Assembly: GCA_917880885.1 (NCBI GenBank)
Contig: OU862910.1
Coordinates: 22,270,710 to 22,334,709 of the forward strand
Direction of reading: 5' to 3'
DNA from: Limnephilus marmoratus
Taxonomy: Eukaryota; Arthropoda; Insecta; Trichoptera; Limnephilidae
Length of the DNA stretch: 64,000 nt
Both the position numbers and the translations under genes were made by a program. The notes below the pieces were generated by a model. The model did not search any database and was not told the origin of the DNA. It saw only the letters and a program-made list of their open reading frames with translations. Below, piece by piece: positions 32,485 to 44,141 of this stretch. Position 1 is the stretch's first letter. Each line of letters opens with the position of its first letter.

Positions 32485-34026
32485 AAATGTAAAAGCCCAT
32501 CAGGGCGTGTAATAAATAAATAAATAAATATGATATATGAAATGGAAATTACGCTAGGTCTGCGCTCGTTGGTCGCTTTGATTATGAACTCACTTTTCAA
32601 GTATCGGTTGAGATTGTTTTGGTAAATTTTCGCTTCTACCGCGTGTAAACTGCACTCCATTTTTTTATGCACATAGTGCTAGTAAGTGAGATAGGTAAGC
32701 GGACAATTCATAATGAATCCACTCAACACCTCCTTTGAAAAGTCATTAAAAGTGAAGAAAAGAATATATAAAATTGGTTAAATAGGTTACTTTGGTAAGG
32801 TTATGAGCTTTTAATTCTATTTTTTTTTTCAAAGCTTTTAATGACTTTTCTAAGAATTAATTGAGACAAGAACCGTGAGATATTATTGTCATGATGTTTG
32901 AGAATAACTTGATAATTAGAATTTATGTTGATACCTGTTAGGGAACGTACCCATACTACGTGACACGTTTAGGGGGGGGGGTCTTCAAAATGTCACATGC
33001 TTGCGTCTGCATGGTTGAATTTAAGAATGCTTCAACGCGTGTTTGCCGCCGCGCCATACCCGTCGCACCATGTAAACATCCGTGTACTTGGATTTTCAGA
33101 TAAAGCTACCGTTGTAATTCGGTTTCTAATTCAAGAATTCATCACGAGATGACGCCACTTTCGTCGGGCCACAAAGGGACGTGCCCTTCCTATGTATAAG
33201 TTCTACGATTTTGTGAACCTGGAGTACCTCCCGGATTCCGAAAGATTGATGGTAATACTCCGTTGTATCAAGCGGCTGTATAGTATATTACATATTACGT
33301 CATCTCCCGTCCCGATTAACCTTACCGCGAAAAAGTGACTAGCCATCACTGGTTGACACATTTGACTGTGGATACGAGGAATGGGCTAATTTTGGAACCA
33401 GTTAATATTGGATTTATAAAATGATCACCAAAACTAACTGGGCGACGCCGAACCGGCCGAACCAAAAGCCTCCCTCAGGGCCTAGCAGTAAAAACCTGCG
33501 GAGCGGGTTTTTTTCTGCTAGTATTAACATAAGTACCGTTGCACTTATCAGATTCTACCAGCACAAATAAATAGGGCGTTTTACTTCAGTTTAATCCAGT
33601 TCCATCTAAATAATTTTAAAGAAATATGGGGACACCCACATTATTAAAAAACAAAGCTTTAAAAAAAATTTTATCACCTTGATACCCCCACCATTAAAGT
33701 ACCCGTATCTATAAACGAACTTACTAAAAATCAGAAAACCGTATGAATATAACATATGGGGATAAACCCACAAAATTCAAAACAGATTTATACAAACGAA
33801 CACAATATTTATAAAAAAACAACACAAGTACATGAACAATACACAAGACAACATAATAATTTATACATATACGTTAATTCGGTAAAGACTTAAAGTACTA
33901 AAAGAAGCATTGGTCATGAAAGTATACATATATATGTATACAATCTCCTTCCCGTTAGTTTGAATATAGAAAATAGAAAAATTATATTTAAAAGAACGAG
34001 TGTGCTCTGGACTTAACCACACGACT
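32485..34026. other. Unassigned interval
   Basis: No recognisable coding region. A hairpin at 33482-33521 is listed separately. GGGAACGTACCCATACTACG near 32941 resembles a Harbinger-like MITE end without a visible partner. Confidence 0.4.
33482..33521. other. Short hairpin
   Basis: CTAGCAG at the left pairs with CTGCTAG at the right, and AAAACC(T)GC with GCGGGTTTT, around a GGA loop. Role unknown; it might be the end of a small element. Confidence 0.5.
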
Positions 34027-34065
34027 GAAGTAAAACTTCACTAATTTATATCTCCCTCTCAACCT

Positions 34066-34243
34066 CCGTTCGCCTCGCCCGATCACACTTTTCATAACGC
34101 TCTCGTCACGCATTCACCAACTTACTCCCTAAGTCAAGCGTGCGTAAAGGCCAGACCGTTCGCCTCGCCCGATCATACTTTTCGCCACGCTCTCGTCACG
34201 CATTCACCAGCTTACTCCCCAAGTCAAGCGTGCTTTAAGAAGT
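34066..34243 (+). repeat. Tandem duplication, two ~90-bp units
   Basis: CCGTTCGCCTCGCCCGATCA to AAGTCAAGCGTGC occurs twice with a few changes (TTCATAACG against TTCGCCACG). Palindromes GAAGTAAAACTTC (about 34026) and GAAGTTTTACTTC (about 34239) flank the pair. Confidence 0.8.
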
Positions 34244-34278
34244 TTTACTTCAAAAAAATATTTTTATACAAAAAAAAA

Positions 34279-34456
34279 AAATGAATCAATACAACTTTGT
34301 ATAAACCACGTATATAATGCGTAAATCCTACCGGTTTCGGAACAAATGTTCCTTCTTTAGGGAAAGCTTATACTGAAGAAGGAACGTTTGTTCCGAAACC
34401 GGTAGGATTTACGCATTATATAAGTGGTTTATACAAAGTTGTATTGTTTCATTTTT
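34279..34456. repeat. Large inverted repeat, ~78-bp arms
   Basis: The left arm 34279-34357 and right arm 34374-34456 pair almost perfectly, through AATACAACTTTGTATAAACC, AATCCTACCGGTTTCGGAAC and GTTCCTTCTT. The loop is about 16 bases. It could be a foldback element or the inverted terminal part of a Penelope-like element. No frame is present. Confidence 0.85.
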
Positions 34457-34911
34457 CTATAATGGATAACCACAAAGTGATAGCTACATTCAAAAATATA
34501 TTTTTATACGTTTATCCTGATGAAAAATCATCGTTTTGAAACATGTCATTAATTTTGATTCAAGTAATTTATTTTTATTAAAATTTTTAAAAAATCTGCT
34601 TAATATGAAGATTAGTGACTCATGGAGTTATTTTAATGTGGATTAATTTCTAATTTAACATTTTATGGATATATTATGAAAAAAATATTATTAATACATA
34701 TTATATAGCTTCCAACTTACTTAGTTAGAAAGCGTGATATTCATATTTCTTTTATAATAAATAATGGAAAAAAGGTTATTCCGAAACACAATTGATGTAC
34801 ACTAGGGGTGCAATTTTTCACGCCGAATACATTCTAAAGTTTTTTTTCAAAGCGGATGTTGCATAAAAAACTAATTTAGCACCATGATGTCTATACTGAT
34901 AGGTGGGCCTA

Positions 34912-35194
34912 ATGGCCGTTATACATGACATTTTTTTTCAGCCCGATTCCAATTAGAGACAAAAGTCAACATTTTTCGCTTTACGCGATCACTCTTTTCA
35001 CCTCTATTTTCATTTCTACGACTTCAGTTGGCATCACAGCAAACATCATGATTCATGTGTTGTTTGCATAGATGACAATTGAAATCGTAGATATGAAAAT
35101 AGAGATGAAAATAGCGATCGCGTAAAGCGAAAAATGTTGACTTTTGTCTCTAATTGAAATCGGGCTGAAAAAAGATGTCGTGTATAACGGCCAT
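34912..35194. mobile_element. TA-target foldback MITE, 283 bp
   Basis: The arms start ATGGCCGTTATACATGACAT on the left, with its near complement on the right. They pair over ~115 bases through GACAAAAGTCAACATTTTTCG. TA lies on both flanks (34910-34911 and 35195-35196), consistent with a Tc1/mariner-type miniature element. Confidence 0.8.
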
Positions 35195-35308
35195 TACAAA
35201 CCCATACATTTTCTTGAAATCAAGTTAAAGACTCCTATCGCTGTACTACATCGGACGTCTAAAAAGTTATAAACTAACCTTATGCCTCCGTAAAAGGTTA
35301 TTCATCAA

Positions 35309-35612
35309 TCTTACTTAATATTATAAACGCGAAAGTTTGTATGGATGTATGTGTGTTTGTTACTCTTTCACGCAAAAACTACTGAATGGATTTTAATGAA
35401 ACTTTACAATAATATAGGTCATACATCAGAATAACATATAGGCTACATATAATGGTAAGTTCTTGCGTTATGAAATTTGTATAAATGAAAATGTGTGTAT
35501 TTCATATATTTTAGCGGCAGGGAGAGGAAAGAGGACGCACGGGAAAGGCCATGCAGGGAGAATCAATTTATTTCTTTGAATGGCATAGCAACTCATGCCG
35601 GGAACCAGCTAG
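35309..35612 (+). mobile_element. Short Helitron, 304 bp
   Basis: TCTTACTTAATATTATAAAC follows A at 35308. The 3' end has the perfect hairpin GGCAT ... ATGCC, then GGGAACCAG and CTAG at 35609-35612 before T. GTTACTCTTTCACGC is shared with the other Helitrons. This is the clearest minimal Helitron in the window. Confidence 0.88.
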
Positions 35613-35639
35613 TTATTAAGTATTTCTCATTTTTGGGAC

Positions 35640-35668
35640 ATGACGGCTCTATTGTTTATAGAGCCGTC
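35640..35668. other. Perfect 11-bp hairpin
   Basis: GACGGCTCTAT and ATAGAGCCGTC enclose a short TGTTT loop. No associated gene is visible. Confidence 0.5.
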
Positions 35669-35699
35669 GAGACAACGCAACTCGTTTGTTTATAATATA

Positions 35700-36260
35700 T
35701 CTACCAATACGAAAAAAATGTTACTGATTACTTATTTTAAAAACCTACATCAATTTATCAAAAATGTATAGGTACGTTTTTTTTAAACAAAAAATCGAAT
35801 GTTCTTGTTTTAAGTTCTACAAAATAGGTCTGAATTTTACCAATACGTACGTAATAATCAATTTTGATTACCTCACTAACTTGTATGCTGATTTTAACAC
35901 GCACTTATTATTATGTAAATCAGAAATAAATAAATCACTCCAGTCTTAAATAATGATAGTGGGGAAAACTGAGAAGGCTGTTGTATCGATGACTCTATGC
36001 TGACTCACTCGGCTCCATGGTTAAAAAAATGAATAATAGGCAATCACATTTAATTGTTAAGGTCTCTTCAGTTCATCTCAAGGGGGTTACTGTGGAAAGC
36101 TCTCAAAACCCATCTTACTCATAAGATCTATTCATTTGGGATTTCATTCAGTTTGGAATCTTCTCGAATAAATAGTGACACTTAACAACACGGAAATCAA
36201 AATAAAATTATCCCATAATTTTTTAATTTTTTTTTTGTAATTACGCACTTGATGAAATAT
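35700..36260. other. Unassigned spacer
   Basis: Only short AT-driven frames. Nothing recognised. Confidence 0.4.
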
Positions 36261-36284
36261 GTGGGTGATTAGGAGTCAAATTGT

Positions 36285-36965
36285 TTGAGTTATTCTGAGT
36301 GTTATGCTTTATGCCACTCTCGACTGGAATATGGAGTAATAGGATGGGGCGCAGCAGCATCTAATCACATGAAACAACTTAAGGTAACTCAGAATTGCAT
36401 CATAAAGACCATACTGAAGGTGCCCATAAGGACGTCAACAACAGAAATTTTTAAACAGTTTGATGTTCCAAGCATACAGAAAATCTACGCCAAAAACATT
36501 CTAGTACATCACCACAAAAATTATTCAGAGGCAGACACCTCACATGCTCATAAAACCAGAGCCAAACAAACGGACATACGAGTACTTAATATTCCAAAGT
36601 GTAACTCTTCATTTGGACAAAGAAATTCAGAATTTTTAGCAGTAAAGTTATATAACAAACTCCCACTTAGTACCAAACAAATTAAAACAAAAAATAGCTA
36701 CATAGGACATTAAATGTTGGCTGAAGGAACTATCGGAAAATGAACTTACTTGTATACTTAAAACATCGTCATAGAAGTTTCTGGAAAACCTTATCCAACC
36801 AATGAAGTTAAACCATAGAAGTCGCTGAAAAGTTATCCAAAGCATAGTCCCCCTCAGCACAGGATCTCCTAGTGAGGGACTTCGAATATATTTTCTATTT
36901 TATATATATACCTAACATGTTTCATATAAAAATGTAAAAAATAATAAATGTATAGTTGCTAAATA
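36285..36965 (+). pseudogene. LINE (CR1/Jockey-type) RT C-terminal fragment and 3' UTR
   Basis: A 142-codon frame carries HSRLEYGVIGWGAAASNHMK, a basic NCIIKTILKVP run, a KIYAKNIL motif and KCNSSFGQRNSEFLAVKLYN. It is the same tail region as the minus-strand LINE at 20789-21271. The last codons are frame-shifted (NSYIGH then stop). The 3' UTR holds a hairpin CCCTCAGCAC ... GTGAGGG at about 36845-36875 and ends in an A-rich tail near 36940-36965. It is 5'-truncated and not functional. Confidence 0.75.
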
Positions 36966-37560
36966 AAAATAAAATAAAAATTGTTTAGTTGAAAAGTCGA
37001 AATATCTACTAAGCATTTCCATCAATCTTGGCTTCCTCTCATTGACCGGGTGTGCGTCGGCATACACGGATTTTTTTTTTAAACACGATTTTAACCCTTC
37101 TGTATTAAGAAACTGTATGAAGGACGAGGTCAGAATCGTTTGCGCCAATATCATTCTTGACGTAACCAATGGCTTCATTTATCTAGCAACACTAGAATAT
37201 TTTTAAATGTATTATCTATGACTTGGCGGGTCGATTTTTGCAACTGTCAAAACTGAAAAATCGAATTTTTACGTTTCAAATGCGTATAAAGGTATTTAAA
37301 TATTTGAAAACTTCTTTTAATTGTATTTTTTCATATTGGGTAGGTATGTATTCAGATTTCGGTAGAAATAATAAAATTAGTTTATATTTGTGTGATTATA
37401 TTTTTTGACAATTACTTCCAAAATGGAAGATTTTTTAATATTTTTTTAATTAATTAGCTATTCTGGAAAAACCTCTTACGATATTATTACGTAATATACA
37501 TGAATAATAAGATATACCTATTATATGGTAAACAGAAAACAATAGTACATAACTGCTAAC
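36966..37560. other. Unassigned spacer
   Basis: AT-rich with no defined element ends and no recognisable frame. Confidence 0.4.
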
Positions 37561-37576
37561 CCTGTACAAATTACAA

Positions 37577-38112
37577 GTGCGCCCCATGGTTGAATTTGGC
37601 AGCCACCTCTGGTCTGGAGCTCCAAAATACATGAAAAATCCCGTCGACTCTGTGCAGAAACGGGCGGTCCGTTTAATAGATTCTCCCATCTCAACAGACG
37701 GATTGCAATCTTTAGAGCACAGGCGTCGCGTCGGGTGGGAATGCTATCCTTGTTCTACCGGTATTACAATGGAAGATGCTCCGAGGAACTAGTATCATTG
37801 ATCCCTTCGGCACCGGTGCATAGTCGGGAAACACGCCAAACGCGTGCCCAACATTTTTACACGGTTGACATTTGTCACATGAGAACAGGTCGTTTCTTCG
37901 ACTCGTTCTTGTGTTCAACAGTTCGGCTGTGGAATGATTTGCCGGCCTCTGTGTTTCCTCCTTCCTACAACATGGGTCTCTTCAAGACCAATGTTCATTC
38001 TTTTCTCTCCTCAAAAAGACCCTCCATACAGCATCCGAGATGACATAGGCCCTGAGAGAAATCATTTTCCTCAGGGCCTCCTGTGTAGAGTTAATGTAAA
38101 AAAAAAAAAACG
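37577..38112 (+). pseudogene. LINE RT C-terminus with the SINE-R-type 3' tail
   Basis: Frame one reads MVEFGSHLWSGAPKYM, VDSVQKRAVRLIDSPI and LEHRRRVG (37577-37792). Frame two then continues with LFYRYYNGRCSEELVSLIP, VRLWNDLPASVFPP and MGLFKTNVHSFLSSKRPS to the stop at 38041-38043, so one frameshift separates the parts. The fragment is the last ~150 residues of a CR1/Jockey-type reverse transcriptase. Beyond the stop the sequence matches the SINE-R 3' end: an outer CTCCATACAG/CTGTGTAGAG stem, an inner CCCTGAG/CTCAGGG stem and TTAATGT plus an A-tail. It is the likely partner LINE of SINE-R. Confidence 0.8.
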
Positions 38113-38560
38113 CGAAAACAGCAATACCTTTGTTTTTATATGGATATTTGACAAGAAAGCAACCAGATAAAATCCGCGCGATTTTCTAAATACACCCGGC
38201 CAATGAGAGGTTAATTTAAGGTATTATTTCCAACCTATCCACAGAAGCACCTGTTTTGAAGTGGTTATAACATTATTTATAGTAATTATTGGGTACCTAA
38301 GTTTAATAAAGATGAAGTATTACTCTGTAAATAATGATTATATTACGCGTCCTTCGCAAATAATGAATAATTATAACCAAATTACCCACCATAAATAATA
38401 CTTGTATGTTTGTAAAGAAATAATACTTATAAAGACTCGGGCATATGAATTTATTAAAGCTTTTTAGAAATTTGACAAATTTAACGTATTATAAGGATAT
38501 CATAAATAATACTTTTGTGGCAAGTGTGCAGGTAGGTAAATCACTTCCCTGGTATTTGAA
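38113..38560. other. Unassigned spacer
   Basis: AT-rich, no recognised feature. Confidence 0.4.
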
Positions 38561-38575
38561 TAACAGGGATCAAGG

Positions 38576-39385
38576 TTGTCGATGGTTGATGATGCGGTGC
38601 TGATTTCTAACATTATGGAAGATCTACAGTCTCTCGTATCTAGGATGAACGAAGTATGTATGAAGAATGAGTTAATGATGAATGTAAGTAAGTCTAAAGT
38701 CATAGTGTTTGAAAGAGAGAGTACGAAAACAGTATGCAATATAGTTGTGAATGATGAATACTTGGATCAGGTGGATGAGTTTGTGTATATGGGTAGTATG
38801 TTTACGAGAGATGGGAAGGCTGATAGAGATATTGAAAGAAGGGTGAATGCCGGTAACACTATTAATGGAACTGAATGCCGTTGGCGCTAATAAAAAAAAC
38901 TGTAAAAACAAGCGAAGCTGGCATGGAACTGGCAGAGGAAGGATGAAAGTAAAATGAATGCTGTTGAAATGAGATCCCTGAGACGTGTGTGTGGTAAAAC
39001 AATGTATGATCGTGTGAGAAATGTGGACATCCGCAAAGAATGTAAGGCTAATGTAAGCATAATGAGTAAGATTAAGAAAGGGACCCTCAGATGGCTTGGG
39101 CATGTAGAGCGGATGAACGAAGAAAGTAATGTAAGAAGAATATACGACGCGAATGTGAATGGTAGAAGAAGACGGGGACGCCCGAGGATGACATGGCACG
39201 ATCAAGTGAATCAGATACTTGAGTCGGGCCATGTCAAAAGTCAGAATAATAGAAGAGAATGTATGAGACGATGTACGAGTATGAATGTGAGTGAGGTAAA
39301 GAGTGTGTGCCAAGACCGAGTTGTTTGGCGGTCCGTCCTCTCTGACTACCCCTGCGGGGAAACAGCGTGATGGTTAGTTAGTTAA
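38576..39385 (+). pseudogene. RTE-like reverse transcriptase fragment
   Basis: The first frame reads MVDDAVLISNIMEDLQSLVS (a decayed YADD box), KNELMMNVSKSKVIVF and EFVYMGSMFTRDGKADRDIE. After stops and an internal deletion near 38880-38950, the frame at 38954-39370 has MNAVEMRSLRRVCGK, GTLRWLGHVERMNEESN and GRPRMTWHDQVNQILE. This order is typical of the RTE-type endonuclease-reverse transcriptase C-terminus common in insects. It ends SDYPCGETA with no clear tail repeat. The endonuclease and first RT blocks are missing. Confidence 0.7.
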
Positions 39386-39577
39386 GGTTTTCTTATGATT
39401 CTTACGTCCTTTAAACCGGATGGTTTGATCTATATGTACCTATATAAAAGCTTTCTTGGGTGTATATGAGTATATTATATATACCATCGACTTTGATAAT
39501 ATACACGCGACGCACGTCTTCTGTCATCGGCTCTCGATAATATTCATTTTAATCGTTCGTTCTAGTCTATTTACAAA

Positions 39578-40438
39578 ATGGAAGAGTATGGTGATATCAT
39601 TCAGTCCCTGATTAAAACGGTCGATGTTTTGAGTGGCAAAATCGAGGGTTTCGGTAGCGAACTGACCACGATTCGTTCAATTTTAAGTGACCAAAGTGTC
39701 GGTAGTGCTAAAATTGTGTGCCCATCATGCAAATACTCGTACAACGTAACTGCAGGTGACATCGCACGACAAGGTACTCCCCAGGTACTAGCGCCGGCGC
39801 CAGACTTCAATGTGTGTGTGCGCTCAGCGTACGGTGCTATTACCTTAGCCGCTCTAGCCGGACGCCCCGGCCAATTAGTTAGCGGCGTCCAGCCGCCCAC
39901 TACCCGCAAAATGACCACAAGATCCACTGCTAAAAAAGGAAAACCGGAGGAAGATGTACATTCTGCTTCCACATCTGCTGCAGCGGCGTCTTCTGCTCCA
40001 CAACCACAGAGTACAATACAGCCTCTTGTGCCCAAGCTGCCAACCCAGCCAATAACATCGTATAGCGATGCCCTCGTCAACGGTAGACGACGATCTCGGC
40101 CAATCTGTAGAGGGACAGGGTCTATCGACGACAGCTTGGTCACTATTCCCAAAAACCTACATCTGCATGTATTCATGTTTCATCCGAATACCACAGAAGA
40201 AAACATATCTTCATTCTTAAAAAAGAAGAAGCCGGATTTAATTTACACTGTCGAAAAACTGCTCACGAGGCATGAACGTTATGCTGCCTTCAAAATAGGC
40301 ATACCGGAAAATTACTTCCGGTTTTTCTTGGACCCCACAATCTGGCCTGAAAATGTGGCCTTCAATGAGTGGTCATTTCGGAGACCACGACCCCAAACTA
40401 AGACGGTCGATACGACGTCCGAAAAAGATAAACATTAG
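39578..40438 (+). CDS. LINE ORF1 protein
   Basis: 286 codons from a plausible start, MEEYGDIIQSLIKTVDVL. The N-terminus (residues 1-40) has hydrophobic spacing that could be a coiled coil. A CPSCKYSYNV pair of cysteines follows at ~46-55. The middle (100-180) is low-complexity Ala/Ser/Pro/Thr with basic RSTAKKGK and GRRRSR motifs. The C-terminal part (190-275) is compact, with LHLHVFMFHPNTTEENISSF and YAAFKIGIPENYFRFFLDP. The latter resembles the nucleic-acid-binding domain of other LINE ORF1 proteins (inferred). It has no intact CCHC knuckle. The frame overlaps ORF2 by about 85 bp in another phase. Confidence 0.65.
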   Translation: MEEYGDIIQSLIKTVDVLSGKIEGFGSELTTIRSILSDQSVGSAKIVCPSCKYSYNVTAGDIARQGTPQVLAPAPDFNVCVRSAYGAITLAALAGRPGQLVSGVQPPTTRKMTTRSTAKKGKPEEDVHSASTSAAAASSAPQPQSTIQPLVPKLPTQPITSYSDALVNGRRRSRPICRGTGSIDDSLVTIPKNLHLHVFMFHPNTTEENISSFLKKKKPDLIYTVEKLLTRHERYAAFKIGIPENYFRFFLDPTIWPENVAFNEWSFRRPRPQTKTVDTTSEKDKH

Positions 40439-43249
40439 TGGAATATACCAGAACGTTCGAAGTCTGAATAATAAAATTATCGACTTCATGACAAACGTAA
40501 TGTGCCAGAAACCACTTCTGATTGCTCTTACCGAAACTTGGCTAACTTCAAGCACCTTTTCGTCGGAGTTATTCGAAAACCTATACCACGTCTACAGGAA
40601 GGACAGAGGCAGTCGCGGAGGAGGGACTCTCCTAGCCCTCCGAGCTGACAGCCACTCACACGCGGAAAGAATGGACTGCATGGAAACCCAAGGTGAAGAT
40701 TTATGGGTGAAAATATCGCATAGAAATGTCATCATTTATATATGTGTTGTATATTTTCCTCCAAATACAACATCTGAACAGTATCAATTATTTTACGACA
40801 AAACTATAAGTGAAAGTGTAAAGTTACAATCAAAAAATATTATTATTTTCGGGGATTTCAACTTTCCCTCAGGGAAAAACCCAATTGACGTTTTCGATTA
40901 CTTTTGTTCTTTTATAATTTAACACAATTCAACACTGTTTATAACATAAATGCACACATGTTAGACTTAGTATTAAGTAATATAAATTCCAAAAATGCTG
41001 TTATCTGCCGCCATGACTCCCCATTAGTCAGAGAGGATATTCATCACCCTTCACTTTCATTCACGTTCGATTACACAACTCAATCACATATACAAACAGA
41101 CACATTGCCTCCAGACATAAACATGGGTTGGATTTTCCACGAAAGCTCAGATAATACACTTAAGAATGCCTTAGAACAACATCACTGGAATCATTACGAT
41201 TGCCTTGACGTAAATCTAGCTGTCGAAATGTTTTATGAACAGCTCAATAATATTTTCAACATTTGTTTTAAGAAAAGATCTACACGTATGCTCAAAGATA
41301 TTAGACAATATCCGAAATGGTTTAATGGGGAAATCATTCACCTCATACGAGAAAAAACTAAAATGCACCATCTTTGGAAAAAAACAAAATCCGTACATGC
41401 CTTAGCTTACTTTAAAACTTTGCGAAAATCAATCAAACGGTTAATTGGTCAAGCCTACACTGACTTTACACGTGAGGCCGAGAACAGTATAATAACAGAC
41501 CCAACTCGATTTTGGTCTTACACTAACGATAAACGCCGCGACTGTGACAAACTTAACCACATGGACTACAAAGACAATAAATATGACGGATCTTCTGAGA
41601 TCGCCGCAGGTTTCGCACACTATTTTCAATCAGTATTTAGCGACAATATCCCCAAACTTGACATATCCTCTATAGCTTCATCGTCATTTAATTCTTTACC
41701 TGTACAAATTCATGAAATTAACGATGACGATATTATTACAGCTTTCCATAAGCTAAAACCTAAATACTCCGTCGGCCCAGATTGTATTCCACCTATAATC
41801 CTCAAAAGATATGCAAGTTATTTTATTCAACCTCTAAAACATATTTTTAACCTATCACTTCGCAAAAATATCTTTCCGGAAATGTGGAAACTAACGAAAG
41901 TAACGCCTATACACAAAAAAGGAAAAAAGTCAGAAATAGATAATTACAGACCTGTAGCTGTGTTGTCAGCACCCGCAAAACTTTTAGAAACCATAATTTA
42001 TTCACAGATATATAACCAAACAAAACACGCACTCACCGAAAATCAGCACGGATTTCGTCCCACACTGTCACCTTCAACGAATCTTATGAATCTCACCACC
42101 TATATTAATAATTAATTCGAAAATTTTGTACATGTTGATGTGATTTATACAGACTTCGAGAAAGCATTTGATAAAGTCGACCATGATATTTTATTAAAAA
42201 AATTAAGTGACATCGGATTCTCTCAGAATTTCCTCGCTTTTGTGGCTAGCTACTTACGCAATCGTCGTCAGTATGTCAGTTACGGACACCATCTCTCTCA
42301 CGAATACAAAACTAACTCAGGGATTCCCCAGGGATCGAATCTAGGACCCCTTCTCTTTCTCTTATTCATCAATGACATTGGCAACACCATAAACCACTCA
42401 AAATATCTCCTTTTTGCTGACGATATAAAACTTTTCAAAGCAATCAAAAGTTACATCGATTCCATTCTTCTGCAGAACGATCTTGATTCTCTTGTCAAAT
42501 GGTCGGAACTGAACAACTTACCCTTCAGCATTCAGAAATGCAGTGTCGTTACATTTACAAGATCCAAAGATACATTCCTGTTCCCCTACCACATTAATGA
42601 ACATGAATTGACACGTAAAAGTGAGATTCGAGACCTTGGCGTAATTTTTGAAGCAAGTCTCTCTTTCAAATCCCATATATCTGATATTGTCTCCCGTGCC
42701 AACAAAATGCTTGGATTTGTTCTTCGTAATTCAAGATCATTTACCAACGGAATCGCAATCCGAAGAACGTATGAAGCACTTGTTCGCAGTATCTTGGAAT
42801 ATAGCTCCATTATTTGGGCCCCTTCTGAGCAAAACCATGTTCTCGAAATAGAAAAAGTACAAAAGAGATTCATGCGTTACCTATATATGAGAGAATATAT
42901 GTACTACCCTTTCCTGTATCCATCCTTATTCTTAGCAGGAATGCTCGATCTTAATACATTAGAAGCCCGCCGAAAAATATTTTTATGAAAACATTTTTTT
43001 AAGATAATCTCTGGAACTATACATAATCCACCTATTTTGAAAGAAATTAACTTATATTTCCCAGACAAGTATACTCGTGGAAGGTCCCATACCCTTTTTT
43101 ATGCTCCAAAAGCGAGGACTTCTGCCTATCAGAACGCGCCAGTCAACAGAGCGACTGAACTGCTCAACGAGTCTGCATTGACCATTGACATTTTTAATGT
43201 AACCTACAGGCAGTTTAACAATTATCTTTTGACGTATGTCACAAAGTAG
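40353..43249 (+). pseudogene. LINE ORF2: endonuclease and reverse transcriptase, broken
   Basis: The endonuclease spans 40353-~41090, with ISGIYQNVRSLNNK, IALTETWL, VVYFPPNTT and IIIFGDFNFP, then MLDLVLSNI after a frameshift near 40910. The RT follows in the second frame (40904-42115), with NYRPVAVLSAPAKLLE and NQHGFRPTLSPSTNL, and past a stop at 42113 with VIYTDFEKAFDKVDHDIL, SGIPQGSNLGPLLF and LLFADDIKLF. The thumb and tail follow (MLGFVLRNSR, LEYSSIIWAPSEQN), a stop at 42986, then FPDKYTRGRSHTLFY to 43249. All catalytic blocks including FADD are present, so the copy was functional before these three breaks. Confidence 0.85.
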
Positions 43250-43379
43250 TGAAACTGACCTTTTTATGTATTTTGCTATACTTTTTGTCAAATTTGTAAT
43301 CTTCTCCATAATGTATTGGTGAATAACCGTTTTACGGAGAACATGAAAAAATAAATAAATAAATAAATATTATGAGATG

Positions 43380-43845
43380 TCTATGCATTGTTAAACCATT
43401 CATCCGATTGCGATGAAACTTTGGAGATTTGATATGCGCATGCCCGCTAAGGTTTCTATAATACAATAGTGAGCTCTGGTGTCATGAAATTATGCGTTGA
43501 TAAACTGTGCATCCGATTGCGATGAAACTTTGGTATTGTTATGAGTGAAGGTTTCTATACATACTGGTGAGCTCTGACATTATGAAATTTGTATAAAAAA
43601 ATTGCAATATTTGGCACGCGAGCTGTTTGAAAACTGAATGTACTGGGATTAAATGTATGGGGAGGGAAACTCGGGAGGGGGGTTCGCGGCACGGGGGAAG
43701 CGGGAGAGGGGAGAGATAAGGCGTACGCGTATGGGGAAGGGGACGCGGGAGAGGAAGGGGAGGCGGAAAGGGAACGGGACGAATGGGAAAGGACACGCAG
43801 GGAAAAACAATTTCTTTATTAAGTGGCATGCCGGGAACTCACTAG
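43380..43845 (+). mobile_element. Helitron, 3' part
   Basis: The 3' end has GGCATGCCGGGAACTCA and CTAG at 43842-43845 before T. A purine-rich tract at 43655-43800 is very close to that of 14404-15177, including GGGAACGGGACGAATGGG. Upstream are two imprecise repeats of ATCCGATTGCGATGAAACTT. The TC end is not visible; it may have been lost near the LINE tail at 43371. Confidence 0.7.
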
Positions 43846-44141
43846 TAATTAATATTTTTACAAACAATTTCTCCAAAATATGTATATTAATTTGCTTCCG
43901 TAGGTTATTTGAATTACTTCGTAATCTATTCAAACAACAGGTCACCAGCTTAATTAATAAAACAGTAAAAAAAAATACTCATGATAATACAATGACTAAT
44001 AATTGTGTAAATAATATACATATACCTATGTACATATCACCTAGAACTTTACACAGTGTTGTGCTTGTTTGAAGGATAATGACAATATTACCTGCTTTGG
44101 GGATTTTTTCGGATTCATCGTTCATAATATGATAAAATCTT

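Larger units (their letters stand above)
39480..43371 (+). mobile_element. Nearly full-length LINE (CR1/Jockey superfamily), ~3.9 kb
   Basis: It contains ORF1 (39578-40438), ORF2 with endonuclease and reverse transcriptase (40353-43249), a short 3' UTR and an (ATAA)n tail at about 43348-43371. ORF1 and ORF2 overlap. ORF2 is broken by one frameshift near 40905-40920, a stop at 42113-42115 and a stop at 42986-42988. The 5' boundary is uncertain; it probably begins between 39390 and 39540, beyond the RTE fragment. It is the most complete non-LTR element here and is recently dead. Confidence 0.8.

Noticed and set aside
38672..39313. 213-codon minus-strand frame
   Set aside because: It is the antisense shadow of the RTE-like reverse transcriptase fragment.
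39601..40176. 191-codon minus-strand frame
   Set aside because: It is the antisense of LINE ORF1.
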